From positions 4,954,001-5,018,000 of the forward strand of contig CP033464.1 in NCBI GenBank assembly GCA_007833815.1: 64,000 nt of DNA, written 5' to 3'. The notes under the pieces were generated by a model. It did not search any database. It saw only the letters and a program-made list of their open reading frames with translations, and had not been told where the DNA came from. The stretch comes from Brevibacillus laterosporus (GTDB lineage: Bacteria > Bacillota > Bacilli > Brevibacillales > Brevibacillaceae). The position numbers were made by a program, and so were the translations under genes. Shown here piece by piece: positions 15,509 through 24,059 of this stretch; within the stretch, counting starts at the first letter, position 1; every line of letters begins with the position of its first letter.

Positions 15509-16765
15509 CTATATGGTTATACGAGAGATAGAAGCACCCAACTGTTGCAGTTGTCTCTCGATACGTTCGTACCCTCGATCTATATGTTGCGTTTGTTCAA
15601 CATGAGTAGTTCCTTGAGCAGCTAAACCAGCCAATACGAGTGCAGCACCTGCGCGCAAATCTGTAGCCTCTACTGTAGCCCCATAAAACTTATCAACACC
15701 ACGGATAAAAGCTGTTCCTAGGTCTACAAAGATGGAAGCACCCATGCGCTCCAGTTCAGTCACATGCTTGAACCTTCCTTCAAACACCGTCTCCTTCATC
15801 AAACTTGTTCCGTTTGCTAGCGACAGAAACACCATCATCTGCGCTTGCAAATCGGTTGGAAAACCAGGATAGGGAGACGTCATAATGCGATTAATCGCCC
15901 GTGGACGAGAAGTGTTTTTTATTTCCATTATATCATGGTATGTTTTGATTTCAACACCGCTACCACGTACTAGTTCAACCAAAGCAGTTAAATGTTCAGG
16001 AATCGTATTACTAAGTTCAATATGTCCTTTTGACAATCCTACAGCTAACAGATGCGTGCCCGTCACGATCCGGTCCGGGATAACACGATAACTGATGGCT
16101 CTCAGCCTTGGAACACCGTCAATCTCTATGGTATCCGTTCCTGCTCCGCGGACTTTTGCTCCCATTGAATTTAGGAAATTTTGCAGATCAATGATTTCGG
16201 GCTCGCGTGCGGCATTGTATATCCGGGTCGTACCTTTTGCCAGAACAGCAGCCATCATAATATTCTCCGTTGCACCTACACTTGGAAACGTTAAGAATAT
16301 TTTTGTACCTTCGAGCGCTGGTGAACGGAAAGTAATGTAGCCCTCAGCATCAATGTATTGCGCACCTAAAGCAGCCAAACCGGAAAGATGGAGATCAATT
16401 CGTCTCTCCCCGATGGCACAGCCTCCAGGACGTGAAATGGTTACTTCCCCCAATCGTGCTAATAATGGGCCCATGAGGAAAATGGAAGAACGCATTTGTC
16501 CCATTAAATCTTCAGGTACCTGAGTCCGATTAATACCTGTCGTATCAATCGTGACAGTATGCTCTTTGTGACTTACTTTCGCTCCAATTTCGCTCAAAAT
16601 TTTGAGCATTACTTCTATGTCCTTCAAATGTGGTACATCGTAGATATGAAACTGCCCTTCAGCGAGTACAGTCGCAGCTAGAATTGGCAGAGCGGCATTT
16701 TTGGCTCCATGAATCCGTAGCGTTCCGGACAGAGGTTTTCCACCTTCGATAGCAAAAGCTTCCAA
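15509..16765 (-). CDS. murA: UDP-N-acetylglucosamine 1-carboxyvinyltransferase MurA
   Basis: A 418-residue EPSP-synthase-fold enzyme that adds enolpyruvate from PEP to UDP-GlcNAc, the first committed step of peptidoglycan synthesis. Seen: GGKPLSGTLRIHGAKNAALPILAA, the flexible loop RPGGCAIGERRIDLHLSGLAALGA with the catalytic cysteine that fosfomycin targets, and DLRAGAALVLAGLAAQGTTHV near the C-terminus. TTG start behind GGAGGTGAAAG. It lies 15 bases from murB. Firmicutes often have two murA paralogues; this is the one in the dcw cluster. Confidence 0.97.
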   Translation of the reverse strand: MEAFAIEGGKPLSGTLRIHGAKNAALPILAATVLAEGQFHIYDVPHLKDIEVMLKILSEIGAKVSHKEHTVTIDTTGINRTQVPEDLMGQMRSSIFLMGPLLARLGEVTISRPGGCAIGERRIDLHLSGLAALGAQYIDAEGYITFRSPALEGTKIFLTFPSVGATENIMMAAVLAKGTTRIYNAAREPEIIDLQNFLNSMGAKVRGAGTDTIEIDGVPRLRAISYRVIPDRIVTGTHLLAVGLSKGHIELSNTIPEHLTALVELVRGSGVEIKTYHDIMEIKNTSRPRAINRIMTSPYPGFPTDLQAQMMVFLSLANGTSLMKETVFEGRFKHVTELERMGASIFVDLGTAFIRGVDKFYGATVEATDLRAGAALVLAGLAAQGTTHVEQTQHIDRGYERIERQLQQLGASISRITI

Positions 16766-16780
16766 ACTTTCACCTCCGTG

Positions 16781-17686
16781 TTACCCCTCGCCGATCACCA
16801 AAACCTCCGTATGCAAATCTACGTTAAAGTTTTTCAGTACCGTAGCACGAGCATGCTCAATTAAGGTGAGGACGTCGGTCGCCGTGGCTCCTCCTCGATT
16901 TACGATGAAATTAGCATGCATCTCAGATATTTGAGCTCCCCCAATGATAAAGCCTTTTAGCCCTGATGCTTCAATCAAACGTCCTGCATGATCTCCAGGT
17001 GGATTACGGAAAACGCTACCTGCGCAAGGCGAGTTAAAAGGTTGCGTACTAAGCCGACGGTCTTTGAACTGAGCCAGTGATGTAGCAATCTCTTTGCGAT
17101 CTCCGGTCTGTAACTGAAGAGTGGCTTCAATGACAATACCTTTGCGTTGCTGCAATAGGGATGTGCGGTAACTAAACTGCATCTCTTCCTTGGTTACTAC
17201 CTTTGTCTTTCCATCGTTGAAAAGGATTTCGGCACTTGTTAGAATACGTGAAAGATCAGATCCATGCGCCCCGGCATTCATGTAGACAGCTCCTCCAACA
17301 GATCCAGGAATCCCGCCTGCAAATTCTAATCCAGTCAAGCCCTGTTTTCCTGCCTCTACCGCTAAGCGTACCATCGAGTACCCTGCACCAACACACACCG
17401 TTTCTCCCTGAAATTCGCAGTGACTTAGGCCCTGAGCTATCTTAAACACGGCCCCACGTATCCCTCCATCCCTCACTAGAAGGTTGGAACCGCGCCCAAT
17501 AACAGTCCAGGGAATCTCATGTTGATGGATAATTTGAACCGCCCGAATGAGCGCTTCTTTATCTGTAGGCTGGATCATCAGGTCTGCTGGTCCCCCTATT
17601 CGCCATGTTGTATGCTTGGCGAGAGGCTCTTCAACCCATACTTTTCCAACATTTGCTTGTTCTAATGCTTCTGCTACATGCTTCAT
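16781..17686 (-). CDS. murB: UDP-N-acetylenolpyruvoylglucosamine reductase MurB
   Basis: An FAD enzyme that reduces the MurA product to UDP-MurNAc with NADPH. The FAD domain shows TWRIGGPADLMIQP, GRGSNLLVRDGGIRGAVFKI, GLEFAGGIPGSVGGAVYMNAGAHGSD; the C-terminal substrate domain shows FNSPCAGSVFRNPPGDHAGRLIEASGLKG, and AQISEMHANFIVNRG. The start at 17686 is chosen because AGGAGG lies five bases upstream; the in-frame TTG six codons earlier overlaps that site. Together with murA it forms the distal part of the mur run. Confidence 0.97.
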   Translation of the reverse strand: MKHVAEALEQANVGKVWVEEPLAKHTTWRIGGPADLMIQPTDKEALIRAVQIIHQHEIPWTVIGRGSNLLVRDGGIRGAVFKIAQGLSHCEFQGETVCVGAGYSMVRLAVEAGKQGLTGLEFAGGIPGSVGGAVYMNAGAHGSDLSRILTSAEILFNDGKTKVVTKEEMQFSYRTSLLQQRKGIVIEATLQLQTGDRKEIATSLAQFKDRRLSTQPFNSPCAGSVFRNPPGDHAGRLIEASGLKGFIIGGAQISEMHANFIVNRGGATATDVLTLIEHARATVLKNFNVDLHTEVLVIGEG

Positions 17687-17786
17687 AAGAACCTCCTGAC
17701 ACAAATGCTAGGTCGGAACTTTTTTCAATCACGCGTTTGCTCCCATACTATGCGCATTTCCGATCTAGCGTGACAAACGCCTATTA

Positions 17787-18887
17787 TTAGCGTTTTACCT
17801 CTTTTACTATCTGTTGATATAGATTACTCGCAGCTTCTGGCATTCCTAATGAGAGGGATGCCTTTTGCATATTGCTCCACTTTTGTTCATCTGTCAGCAC
17901 GGTATGAAGCGTGGACATCAGTTTCGTAGATGTTAACTCTTTTTCAACTAAGACCGCTGCTGCTCCCGTTCTTTCCAATCCTCGTGCATTTTTCTCCTGA
18001 TGGTTATTGGTTACATACGGAGATGGAATGAGAATCGACGGAATCCCCAGTGCCGTGATTTCTGCCAAAAAAGACGCTCCTGCTCGATTGACAATCACAT
18101 GTGTTGCTGCTAGTAAATCTGGCATATGATCGACGTATGGAACGAGCGTAAAGTTGCTTGGTCGATCTGTCATTTGCTCTACACGTTCTTTAATCGATTC
18201 ATAATGAACCGCTCCCGTTACATAGACAAAGTGACAGTCTGGATACGTGCTAAACTGCGTTAGAGATGAGAGCGTCACTTCATTGATCGCTCGTGCCCCA
18301 CGACTACCTCCTACCACTAGCACAATCTTTTTGTCGCTTGGCAGTCCTAGCATATTTCGTCCTTTACTAGAATCACTATGTATGACTTCCGTAGCCCTCG
18401 GATTACCTATAAAGCTTGTTTTGGCTTGTGGAAAAAATGGCAAGGACTCCTCAAAGGAGACAGCAATTTGATTCACATAGCGAGATAAAAATTTATTGGT
18501 TATGCCGGGGACAATATTTTGTTCATGAATAATTGTAGGAATGCCTAGCTTAGCAGCAGCATACACGACCGGCCCGCAGACGTAACCGCCTGTACCAATA
18601 ACGATGTCTGGCTTAAATTCCTTCAGCATTCGTTTCGAATCAGATACCGCACGTATAAACTTCATGATTGTACGCACATTATCAAAAGAGAGTTTGCGCT
18701 TAAAACCTGCTATCTCTACTGCTTGAAAGGGTATATTAAATTTGGGGACAATAGTAGATTCCAACCCTTTATGGGTACCGATATACAAAAAGGCAGCTTG
18801 CGGTTCATGACGCAAAATTTCTTTTGCAACCGCAAGCGCCGGATAGATGTGTCCTCCAGTTCCTCCCCCTGTTAACACGACTCTCAT
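17787..18887 (-). CDS. murG: MurG, lipid II N-acetylglucosaminyltransferase
   Basis: A GT28 glycosyltransferase that transfers GlcNAc from UDP-GlcNAc to lipid I on the inner membrane face, giving lipid II. Seen: MRVVLTGGGTGGHIYPALAVA, GTGGYVCGPVVYAAAKLGIPTIIHEQN, VVGGSRGARAINE, VNRAGASFLAEITALGIPSILIPSPYVTNNHQEKNA. The ATG at 18887 gives the family-typical MRVVLTGGG start with GGGTGAT just upstream; an ATG four codons earlier is less likely. It directly follows the spoVE/ftsW gene, as in Bacillus. Confidence 0.97.
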   Translation of the reverse strand: MRVVLTGGGTGGHIYPALAVAKEILRHEPQAAFLYIGTHKGLESTIVPKFNIPFQAVEIAGFKRKLSFDNVRTIMKFIRAVSDSKRMLKEFKPDIVIGTGGYVCGPVVYAAAKLGIPTIIHEQNIVPGITNKFLSRYVNQIAVSFEESLPFFPQAKTSFIGNPRATEVIHSDSSKGRNMLGLPSDKKIVLVVGGSRGARAINEVTLSSLTQFSTYPDCHFVYVTGAVHYESIKERVEQMTDRPSNFTLVPYVDHMPDLLAATHVIVNRAGASFLAEITALGIPSILIPSPYVTNNHQEKNARGLERTGAAAVLVEKELTSTKLMSTLHTVLTDEQKWSNMQKASLSLGMPEAASNLYQQIVKEVKR

Positions 18888-18916
18888 AGTATCACCCATC
18901 TCTTTTATGTTATCTG

Positions 18917-20008
18917 TTATCTGGAAAAGCGGGAGATGTTTAACAAGATGCCTACCTGCGTAAGCATAAGCGTTAGCGAGGAGCCACCGTAACTTAGAAA
19001 CGGCAAGGTGATGCCCGTTACAGGAAACATGCCCGTTACAACGCCTACATTAATCGTTACTTGGATGCCGATCATGCCGATAATAGCAAGAGACAACAAA
19101 TTTCCAAACAGATCAGGCGCTGTAATTGCTACTCGCATACCTCGCCATAATAGCAACAAGAATAAGAGCAACACCAGGGTCCCACCAACAAAGCCCAATT
19201 CCTCGGAAATAATGGAGAAAATAAAGTCATTATAAGGCTCAGGTAAGTAGGAAAACTTTTGCCTGCTCTCTCCCAATCCTAATCCTAACAGACCTCCTGG
19301 CCCAATCGCATATAGTGACTGAATGATTTGATAGCCGGAACCTAATGGATCTGACCATGGATCAAGAAACGAAGTAATCCGAGCCATTCGATATGGTGCT
19401 GACAGAATCAGACCAACAAAGCCCACGGCGCCAATCATCCCAAGCCCAACAAAATGGCTTACTCTCGCTCCAGAGGCAAAAATCATTAGAACCGCCATGC
19501 CCATCAAAACGCTTCCAGTCCCTAAATCAGGTTGTAACATAATCAACCCGAAACATGCAACTGGGATTAACAAAGCAGGAAACAATCCCTTTTTAAAATA
19601 AGAGATGTTCTTTTGATTATCTGACAACCATCTGGCTAAAAAAGCCGCAACACCAAATTTGGCAAATTCTCCAGGTTGAATACCGAATGAGCCGAATCCA
19701 AGCCAACTTTTTGAACCATTAACTTCACGACCGATAACCAGAACTACCACAAGCAACGCCAGGCTTATAATAAATCCAACTTTGGCCCATTTCTTCCATA
19801 CCCAATAGTCAATATTCATCATCACATACATGGAGACAATACCCAAAATCGCGAAGATGATCTGCCGTTTGGTAAAAAAATACGGGTCTTGGAATTTGTG
19901 CTGGGCAAACACAGCACTGGCGCTGTAGACCATCACAATCCCTATTCCTAATAAGAGCAGGGTGACAAAAACGATAACAAAATCAGGGGCAGAACGTACT
20001 TTACTCAT
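18917..20008 (-). CDS. spoVE: SEDS-family peptidoglycan polymerase SpoVE/FtsW
   Basis: A protein of about ten membrane helices in the FtsW/RodA/SpoVE (SEDS) family, which polymerises lipid II together with a class B PBP. Seen: VMVYSASAVFAQ, the signature DLGTGSVLMGMAVLMIFASG, SDPLGSGYQIIQSLYAIGPGGLLGLGLGESRQKFSYLPEPYNDFIFSIISEELGF and LPFLSYGGSSLTLML. Start at 20008 because GAAAGGATGGC lies just upstream. The position between murD and murG is that of spoVE; whether it serves sporulation (with SpoVD), division (with PBP2B) or both cannot be decided from sequence. Confidence 0.93.
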   Translation of the reverse strand: MSKVRSAPDFVIVFVTLLLLGIGIVMVYSASAVFAQHKFQDPYFFTKRQIIFAILGIVSMYVMMNIDYWVWKKWAKVGFIISLALLVVVLVIGREVNGSKSWLGFGSFGIQPGEFAKFGVAAFLARWLSDNQKNISYFKKGLFPALLIPVACFGLIMLQPDLGTGSVLMGMAVLMIFASGARVSHFVGLGMIGAVGFVGLILSAPYRMARITSFLDPWSDPLGSGYQIIQSLYAIGPGGLLGLGLGESRQKFSYLPEPYNDFIFSIISEELGFVGGTLVLLLFLLLLWRGMRVAITAPDLFGNLLSLAIIGMIGIQVTINVGVVTGMFPVTGITLPFLSYGGSSLTLMLTQVGILLNISRFSR

Positions 20009-20075
20009 CGCAAGCCATCCTTTCGTACGCCGTCCCCTTGCTTTCATATTTGTCTGAACTCACAAAGGGACATGT

Positions 20076-21449
20076 TTATATAGGCTTGTTTCTAAGTTTA
20101 TGCACGCTATCCTTAAACATGCTCCCTCTTACCTCATAGGAAGGGAACATATCCCAGCTAGCACAAGCCGGGCTTAACAAGACCACGTCATTCGCTTCTG
20201 CGACAGCCGCTGCTTGTTGGACAGCACTATCCACAGTATCGACCGCAAAACGAAGTTCAATCCCTGCTTCTTCAGCTCTTTTCTGTAAAATGGGAGATGT
20301 TTGCCCATATGTCACTATTGCTTTTACTTTGTTTTTCAATGGTTCAACCAATTCGGCAAAATTCACTCCCCGATCTAATCCACCTGCGATAAGCACAACA
20401 GGCTCCTTAAAAGCTTCAATACCTCGGATAGCAGCTTCGGAGTTAGTAGCTTTGGAATTGTTATAATATTTTACATCGTCGATTGTATCAACGTATTCTA
20501 AACGATGTTCAACACCACTAAAACTACGTAATACATGCTTCATCGCATCGTAGTCAGCACCAGCTAATCTACTCATTACGATCGCTGCAAGCGCATTTTC
20601 CTGATTAAATTCCCCTGGCAATGAAATCTCGTTGGCTTTCATAATCTCATCTACCTTGCCATCCACGTTTTTAAAGTAGACAATACCATCCTTGATAAAT
20701 GAGCCACACGGAACCTCTTGCTTACTACTTACATAGAAAGTTTTTGCTCGAATGTTTTGGCAAACCTGCATCACGGGTTCATGATCATACGGCAGAACTG
20801 CATAATCTTCTTCCGTCTGATTGGCAAAAATTTTACATTTCGCCTTGGTATACTCTTCAAACGAATGATGATAATCCAAATGTGCTGGATAAAGATTTAA
20901 GATCGTAGCAATATGCGGACGGAACGTATCGGTTCCTATTAATTGGAAACTGCTTAATTCAGCCACTAAATACTGATCCTGCTTCATCTCTTCCGCCAAA
21001 CTACATAACACCGTGCCAATATTTCCACCAACGATAGCATCCACAGTTGCCGCATGCAAAATAAGTCCCACTAAGGTCGTAGTCGTCGTTTTTCCATTAG
21101 AGCCCGTGATGCCGATCAATGGTGCTTTGGACAATCGATAGGCTAGCTCCACCTCCGTAATAACTGGAATGGACATAGCTAAAGCTTGCTGAACTGGTTT
21201 TGATTCATATGGAATACCTGGATTTTTAACCACTAATGAAACACCCTCGGAGATAAGATCATCAGGGTGTCCACCTGTAATAACTTGTACCCCGAGCTCT
21301 TCTAACTCTTCATATCCGGTAGCTTCCTCACGAGACTTTTGATCATTTACGATGACAATAGCACCAAAACGGTGTAACAGTTTTGCAACCGCCACACCGC
21401 TTTTCGCTAAACCTAAAACAACAACGCGCTTCCCTTTATACATATCCAT
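20076..21449 (-). CDS. murD: UDP-N-acetylmuramoyl-L-alanine:D-glutamate ligase MurD
   Basis: A 457-residue Mur ligase that adds D-glutamate to UDP-MurNAc-L-alanine using ATP. N-terminal Rossmann domain (VVVLGLAKSGVAVAKLL), ATP loop ITGSNGKTTTTTLVG, central domain AELSSFQL and NLYPAHLDYHHSFEEYTKAKCKIF, and C-terminal domain GVEHRLEYVDTIDDVKYYNNSKATN, IAGGLDRG, LLSPACASWDMFPSYEVRG. GAGGTGA lies nine bases before the ATG. One base separates it from the mraY stop. Confidence 0.98.
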   Translation of the reverse strand: MDMYKGKRVVVLGLAKSGVAVAKLLHRFGAIVIVNDQKSREEATGYEELEELGVQVITGGHPDDLISEGVSLVVKNPGIPYESKPVQQALAMSIPVITEVELAYRLSKAPLIGITGSNGKTTTTTLVGLILHAATVDAIVGGNIGTVLCSLAEEMKQDQYLVAELSSFQLIGTDTFRPHIATILNLYPAHLDYHHSFEEYTKAKCKIFANQTEEDYAVLPYDHEPVMQVCQNIRAKTFYVSSKQEVPCGSFIKDGIVYFKNVDGKVDEIMKANEISLPGEFNQENALAAIVMSRLAGADYDAMKHVLRSFSGVEHRLEYVDTIDDVKYYNNSKATNSEAAIRGIEAFKEPVVLIAGGLDRGVNFAELVEPLKNKVKAIVTYGQTSPILQKRAEEAGIELRFAVDTVDSAVQQAAAVAEANDVVLLSPACASWDMFPSYEVRGSMFKDSVHKLRNKPI

Positions 21450-21450
21450 G

Positions 21451-22416
21451 TTAACGTATCACCTCTAAATAAACACCTAATCCGGCAAATAGAATGCCAA
21501 CAAGCCAAAATGTGACCACCACACGCCACTCAGACCAACCAGTAAGCTCAAAATGATGATGCAAGGGGCTCATACGGAAAACTCGTTTTCCGCGAGTTTT
21601 GAAAGATACAACTTGAATAATGACCGATAGCGTTTCAATGACAAAAACAATTCCGATAATCGCCAGTAGCAATTCTGTTTTGGTCATGATAGCAATCCCG
21701 GCCAACGCTCCCCCTAAAGCAAGCGAACCTGTATCACCCATAAATACACGTGCTGGATGTGCATTGAAGACTAGGAAACCTAGGACAGAACCAACCACTG
21801 CTGCACTGAAGATGGCCGTATCCATATTAGATGCATTCCAAGCTATGATCGCATATGCTCCAAAGGCAATTGCACTTGAACCTGCCAACAAGCCATCTAA
21901 GCCGTCTGTAAGGTTAACAGCATTTGTACTCCCCACAAGTAAAAAGACTAAGAACGGGAAGTAGAAGAGCCCCAGATCAATACCTAGTGACGTTCCTGGA
22001 ATCGTCAACGTTGTGGGATGATTCATCTGCAAGAGTAAATAATAAGCACCGATCGCTAATAGGATTTGACCAAAAAACTTTTGTTTCGCAGTTAATCCCA
22101 GATTATGTTTTCTTTTAATTTTAATAAAGTCATCAAGAAAACCGATAAGTCCATAGCCAAACGTAACAACAATCAGAAACAACAACTCCGTGTCCCACTT
22201 CGCAAATTTTAACACGGTTAATAGGAGAGCCATAGCAATGATGGTTCCCCCCATAGTAGGTGTTCCCGCTTTTTTCTGGTGAGATTTGGGGCCTTCTTCA
22301 CGAATGCTTTGACCAAACTTTAATCGGCGAAGCATGGGAATAAACAGCGGACCAATTAAAACAGCAATGAGAAAGGCTGCGATGATTGTTATAAATAAGA
22401 CATTATCAAATGGCAT
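21451..22416 (-). CDS. mraY: Phospho-N-acetylmuramoyl-pentapeptide transferase MraY
   Basis: A 321-residue enzyme with ten membrane helices that moves phospho-MurNAc-pentapeptide from UDP to undecaprenyl phosphate, making lipid I. Signatures: [40 protein letters not shown] (with the Asp pair), [34 protein letters not shown] and the [13 protein letters not shown] motif that binds the nucleotide. AAAGGAGG precedes the ATG. Length is typical. Confidence 0.98.
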   Translation of the reverse strand: MPFDNVLFITIIAAFLIAVLIGPLFIPMLRRLKFGQSIREEGPKSHQKKAGTPTMGGTIIAMALLLTVLKFAKWDTELLFLIVVTFGYGLIGFLDDFIKIKRKHNLGLTAKQKFFGQILLAIGAYYLLLQMNHPTTLTIPGTSLGIDLGLFYFPFLVFLLVGSTNAVNLTDGLDGLLAGSSAIAFGAYAIIAWNASNMDTAIFSAAVVGSVLGFLVFNAHPARVFMGDTGSLALGGALAGIAIMTKTELLLAIIGIVFVIETLSVIIQVVSFKTRGKRVFRMSPLHHHFELTGWSEWRVVVTFWLVGILFAGLGVYLEVIR

Positions 22417-22454
22417 GCCCCTACCTCCTTTCTTGCATAGTAGCTAATGAGTAG

Positions 22455-23942
22455 TCATAGTTGTTCGTTTCTTTTCTGTTCATGGATAGCTTCCTTTGCT
22501 ATTTCCCGATCATCAAACGGAAAGATCTCACCTTTACTTTCTTGATAGGTTTCGTGTCCTTTACCTGCGATCAGAACACAGTCGCCCGGTTTTGCCTGCG
22601 AAATCGCATGCAAAATGGCTTCGCGTCGATTCACAATCGTAATGAAGCGTTCCTGATCGACATCCTGTAGCCCACCTACCATATCAGCCAAGATGGCTTC
22701 TGGCTCCTCAAAACGAGGATTATCTGAAGTTAAGACGCTGTAGTCAGCATATTTCGTTGCAATCTGTGCCATAATTGGGCGCTTTGTACGATCACGATTT
22801 CCACCACAACCTGCCACACAGATCAGTCGGCCTGTTACAAATTCCTTTGCTGTAATCAGTGCATTTTCTAGGCTGTCAGGCGTGTGGGAATAGTCTACGA
22901 TTACAGCATAATCCTGTCCAAGTGACACAGGCTCAAAACGGCCGTCTACCCCTGGAATATCCTCTAAGCTTTGAATAATAGCTGCCAGTGGAACTCCTTC
23001 CACTAGGGTAGCTGTAATAGCTGCTAATGCATTATAAACATTAAACTTTCCCATTAATTTCATATTAACTGTTGCTTCTCCGGCAAAGCTTTGCACGGTA
23101 AAGCTAGTTCCAGCAGAAGTAATACGAATAGAAACAGCTCGCACATCCGCTTGCTGATCTATCCCATATGTAAGCACGCGAGCTGGGGTCACATGAGCAA
23201 AATACTTCGACACCTCATCGTCCGCATTTAAGATCGCTGTTTTCATGGACTGTTGATCGTAGCTGTTCCCTAACTGGGCAAACAATAGTGATTTTGCCTG
23301 ACGGTAGTTTTCAAATGTCTTATGATAATCCAAATGATCTTGTGTCATATTCGTAAAAATCGCTGTTAGATAGTCGCAGCCATGTACACGTCCCATATCC
23401 AGAGCGTGTGAGGAAACCTCCATAATGGCATAATCCGTATGAATCTCCAACATCCGACGAAAACTAGATTGTAGATCAATAATATCAGGTGTCGTATTTT
23501 TCACCTTCTCAATTTGATCCCCAATGCGCATATGGATCGTCCCAATCAAACCCGTCTTTTTCTGTTGGTCTGTTAGTATTTTATCAATCAGATGTGTGGT
23601 CGTCGTCTTTCCATTGGTTCCAGTAACACCGATCAGTTTTAGCTTCTGTGAAGGAGAACCGTAGAACCGATCCGCTAAGAATGCCATTGCCCGCCTTGAA
23701 TCTGGTACGATGACAACTGTTTTGTCCACCTCGATTTCACGCTCAGCTATAATGGCGATTGCTCCCTTTTCCACCGCTTGAGCAGCAAATTCATGACCGT
23801 CTACCGTAAAGCCAGACAGGCAAATGAATAAGTCCCCGGGCTTAACATTACGCGAATCAGCCGTAATTCCAGTGATGACTACTTGGTCATCCCCTGTTGT
23901 GTGACTGACTAGCAAGGGGGCAAGTAACTCCCTTAACAACAT
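22455..23942 (-). CDS. murE: UDP-MurNAc-tripeptide synthetase MurE
   Basis: A Mur ligase that adds the third stem-peptide residue to UDP-MurNAc-L-Ala-D-Glu. ATP loop LIGVTGTNGKTTTTHLID, MEVSSHALDMGRV, FTNMTQDHLDYHKTFENYRQAKSLLF, VDYSHTPDSLENAL, CVAGCGGNRDRTKRPIM and, for amino-acid choice, TSDNPRFEEP. The DNPR motif marks the meso-diaminopimelate-adding type, so the wall should be of the DAP kind. The start at 23942 (MLLREL) is used because GGGGTG lies seven bases upstream. A consensus-like promoter lies directly upstream, so murE may open its own transcript. Confidence 0.97.
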   Translation of the reverse strand: MLLRELLAPLLVSHTTGDDQVVITGITADSRNVKPGDLFICLSGFTVDGHEFAAQAVEKGAIAIIAEREIEVDKTVVIVPDSRRAMAFLADRFYGSPSQKLKLIGVTGTNGKTTTTHLIDKILTDQQKKTGLIGTIHMRIGDQIEKVKNTTPDIIDLQSSFRRMLEIHTDYAIMEVSSHALDMGRVHGCDYLTAIFTNMTQDHLDYHKTFENYRQAKSLLFAQLGNSYDQQSMKTAILNADDEVSKYFAHVTPARVLTYGIDQQADVRAVSIRITSAGTSFTVQSFAGEATVNMKLMGKFNVYNALAAITATLVEGVPLAAIIQSLEDIPGVDGRFEPVSLGQDYAVIVDYSHTPDSLENALITAKEFVTGRLICVAGCGGNRDRTKRPIMAQIATKYADYSVLTSDNPRFEEPEAILADMVGGLQDVDQERFITIVNRREAILHAISQAKPGDCVLIAGKGHETYQESKGEIFPFDDREIAKEAIHEQKRNEQL

Positions 23943-23966
23943 ACAATGGCACCCCAATCTCCAACT

Positions 23967-23994
23967 AGTATAGACAAAAGATGTTTCGTTTCAA
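23967..23994 (-). promoter_or_regulatory. Candidate sigma-A promoter of murE
   Basis: On minus TTGAAA (23994-23989), a 16-base spacer, then TATACT (23972-23967); five of six matches in each box. It lies about 25 bases before the murE start, downstream of a hairpin that follows spoVD. Confidence 0.5.
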
Positions 23995-24015
23995 AAGTAG
24001 AAAAGCGATAAGAAG

Positions 24016-24037
24016 GGGAGATAAAAAGCTATCTCCC
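24016..24037 (-). terminator. Stem-loop between spoVD and murE
   Basis: GGGAGATA pairs with TATCTCCC around a six-base loop just after the spoVD stop. On minus it is followed by CTTCTTATC, so the U run is poor. It may reduce read-through of spoVD transcripts into murE, which has its own promoter. Confidence 0.35.
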
Positions 24038-24059
24038 TCTACGAACATCTATTGTATAG

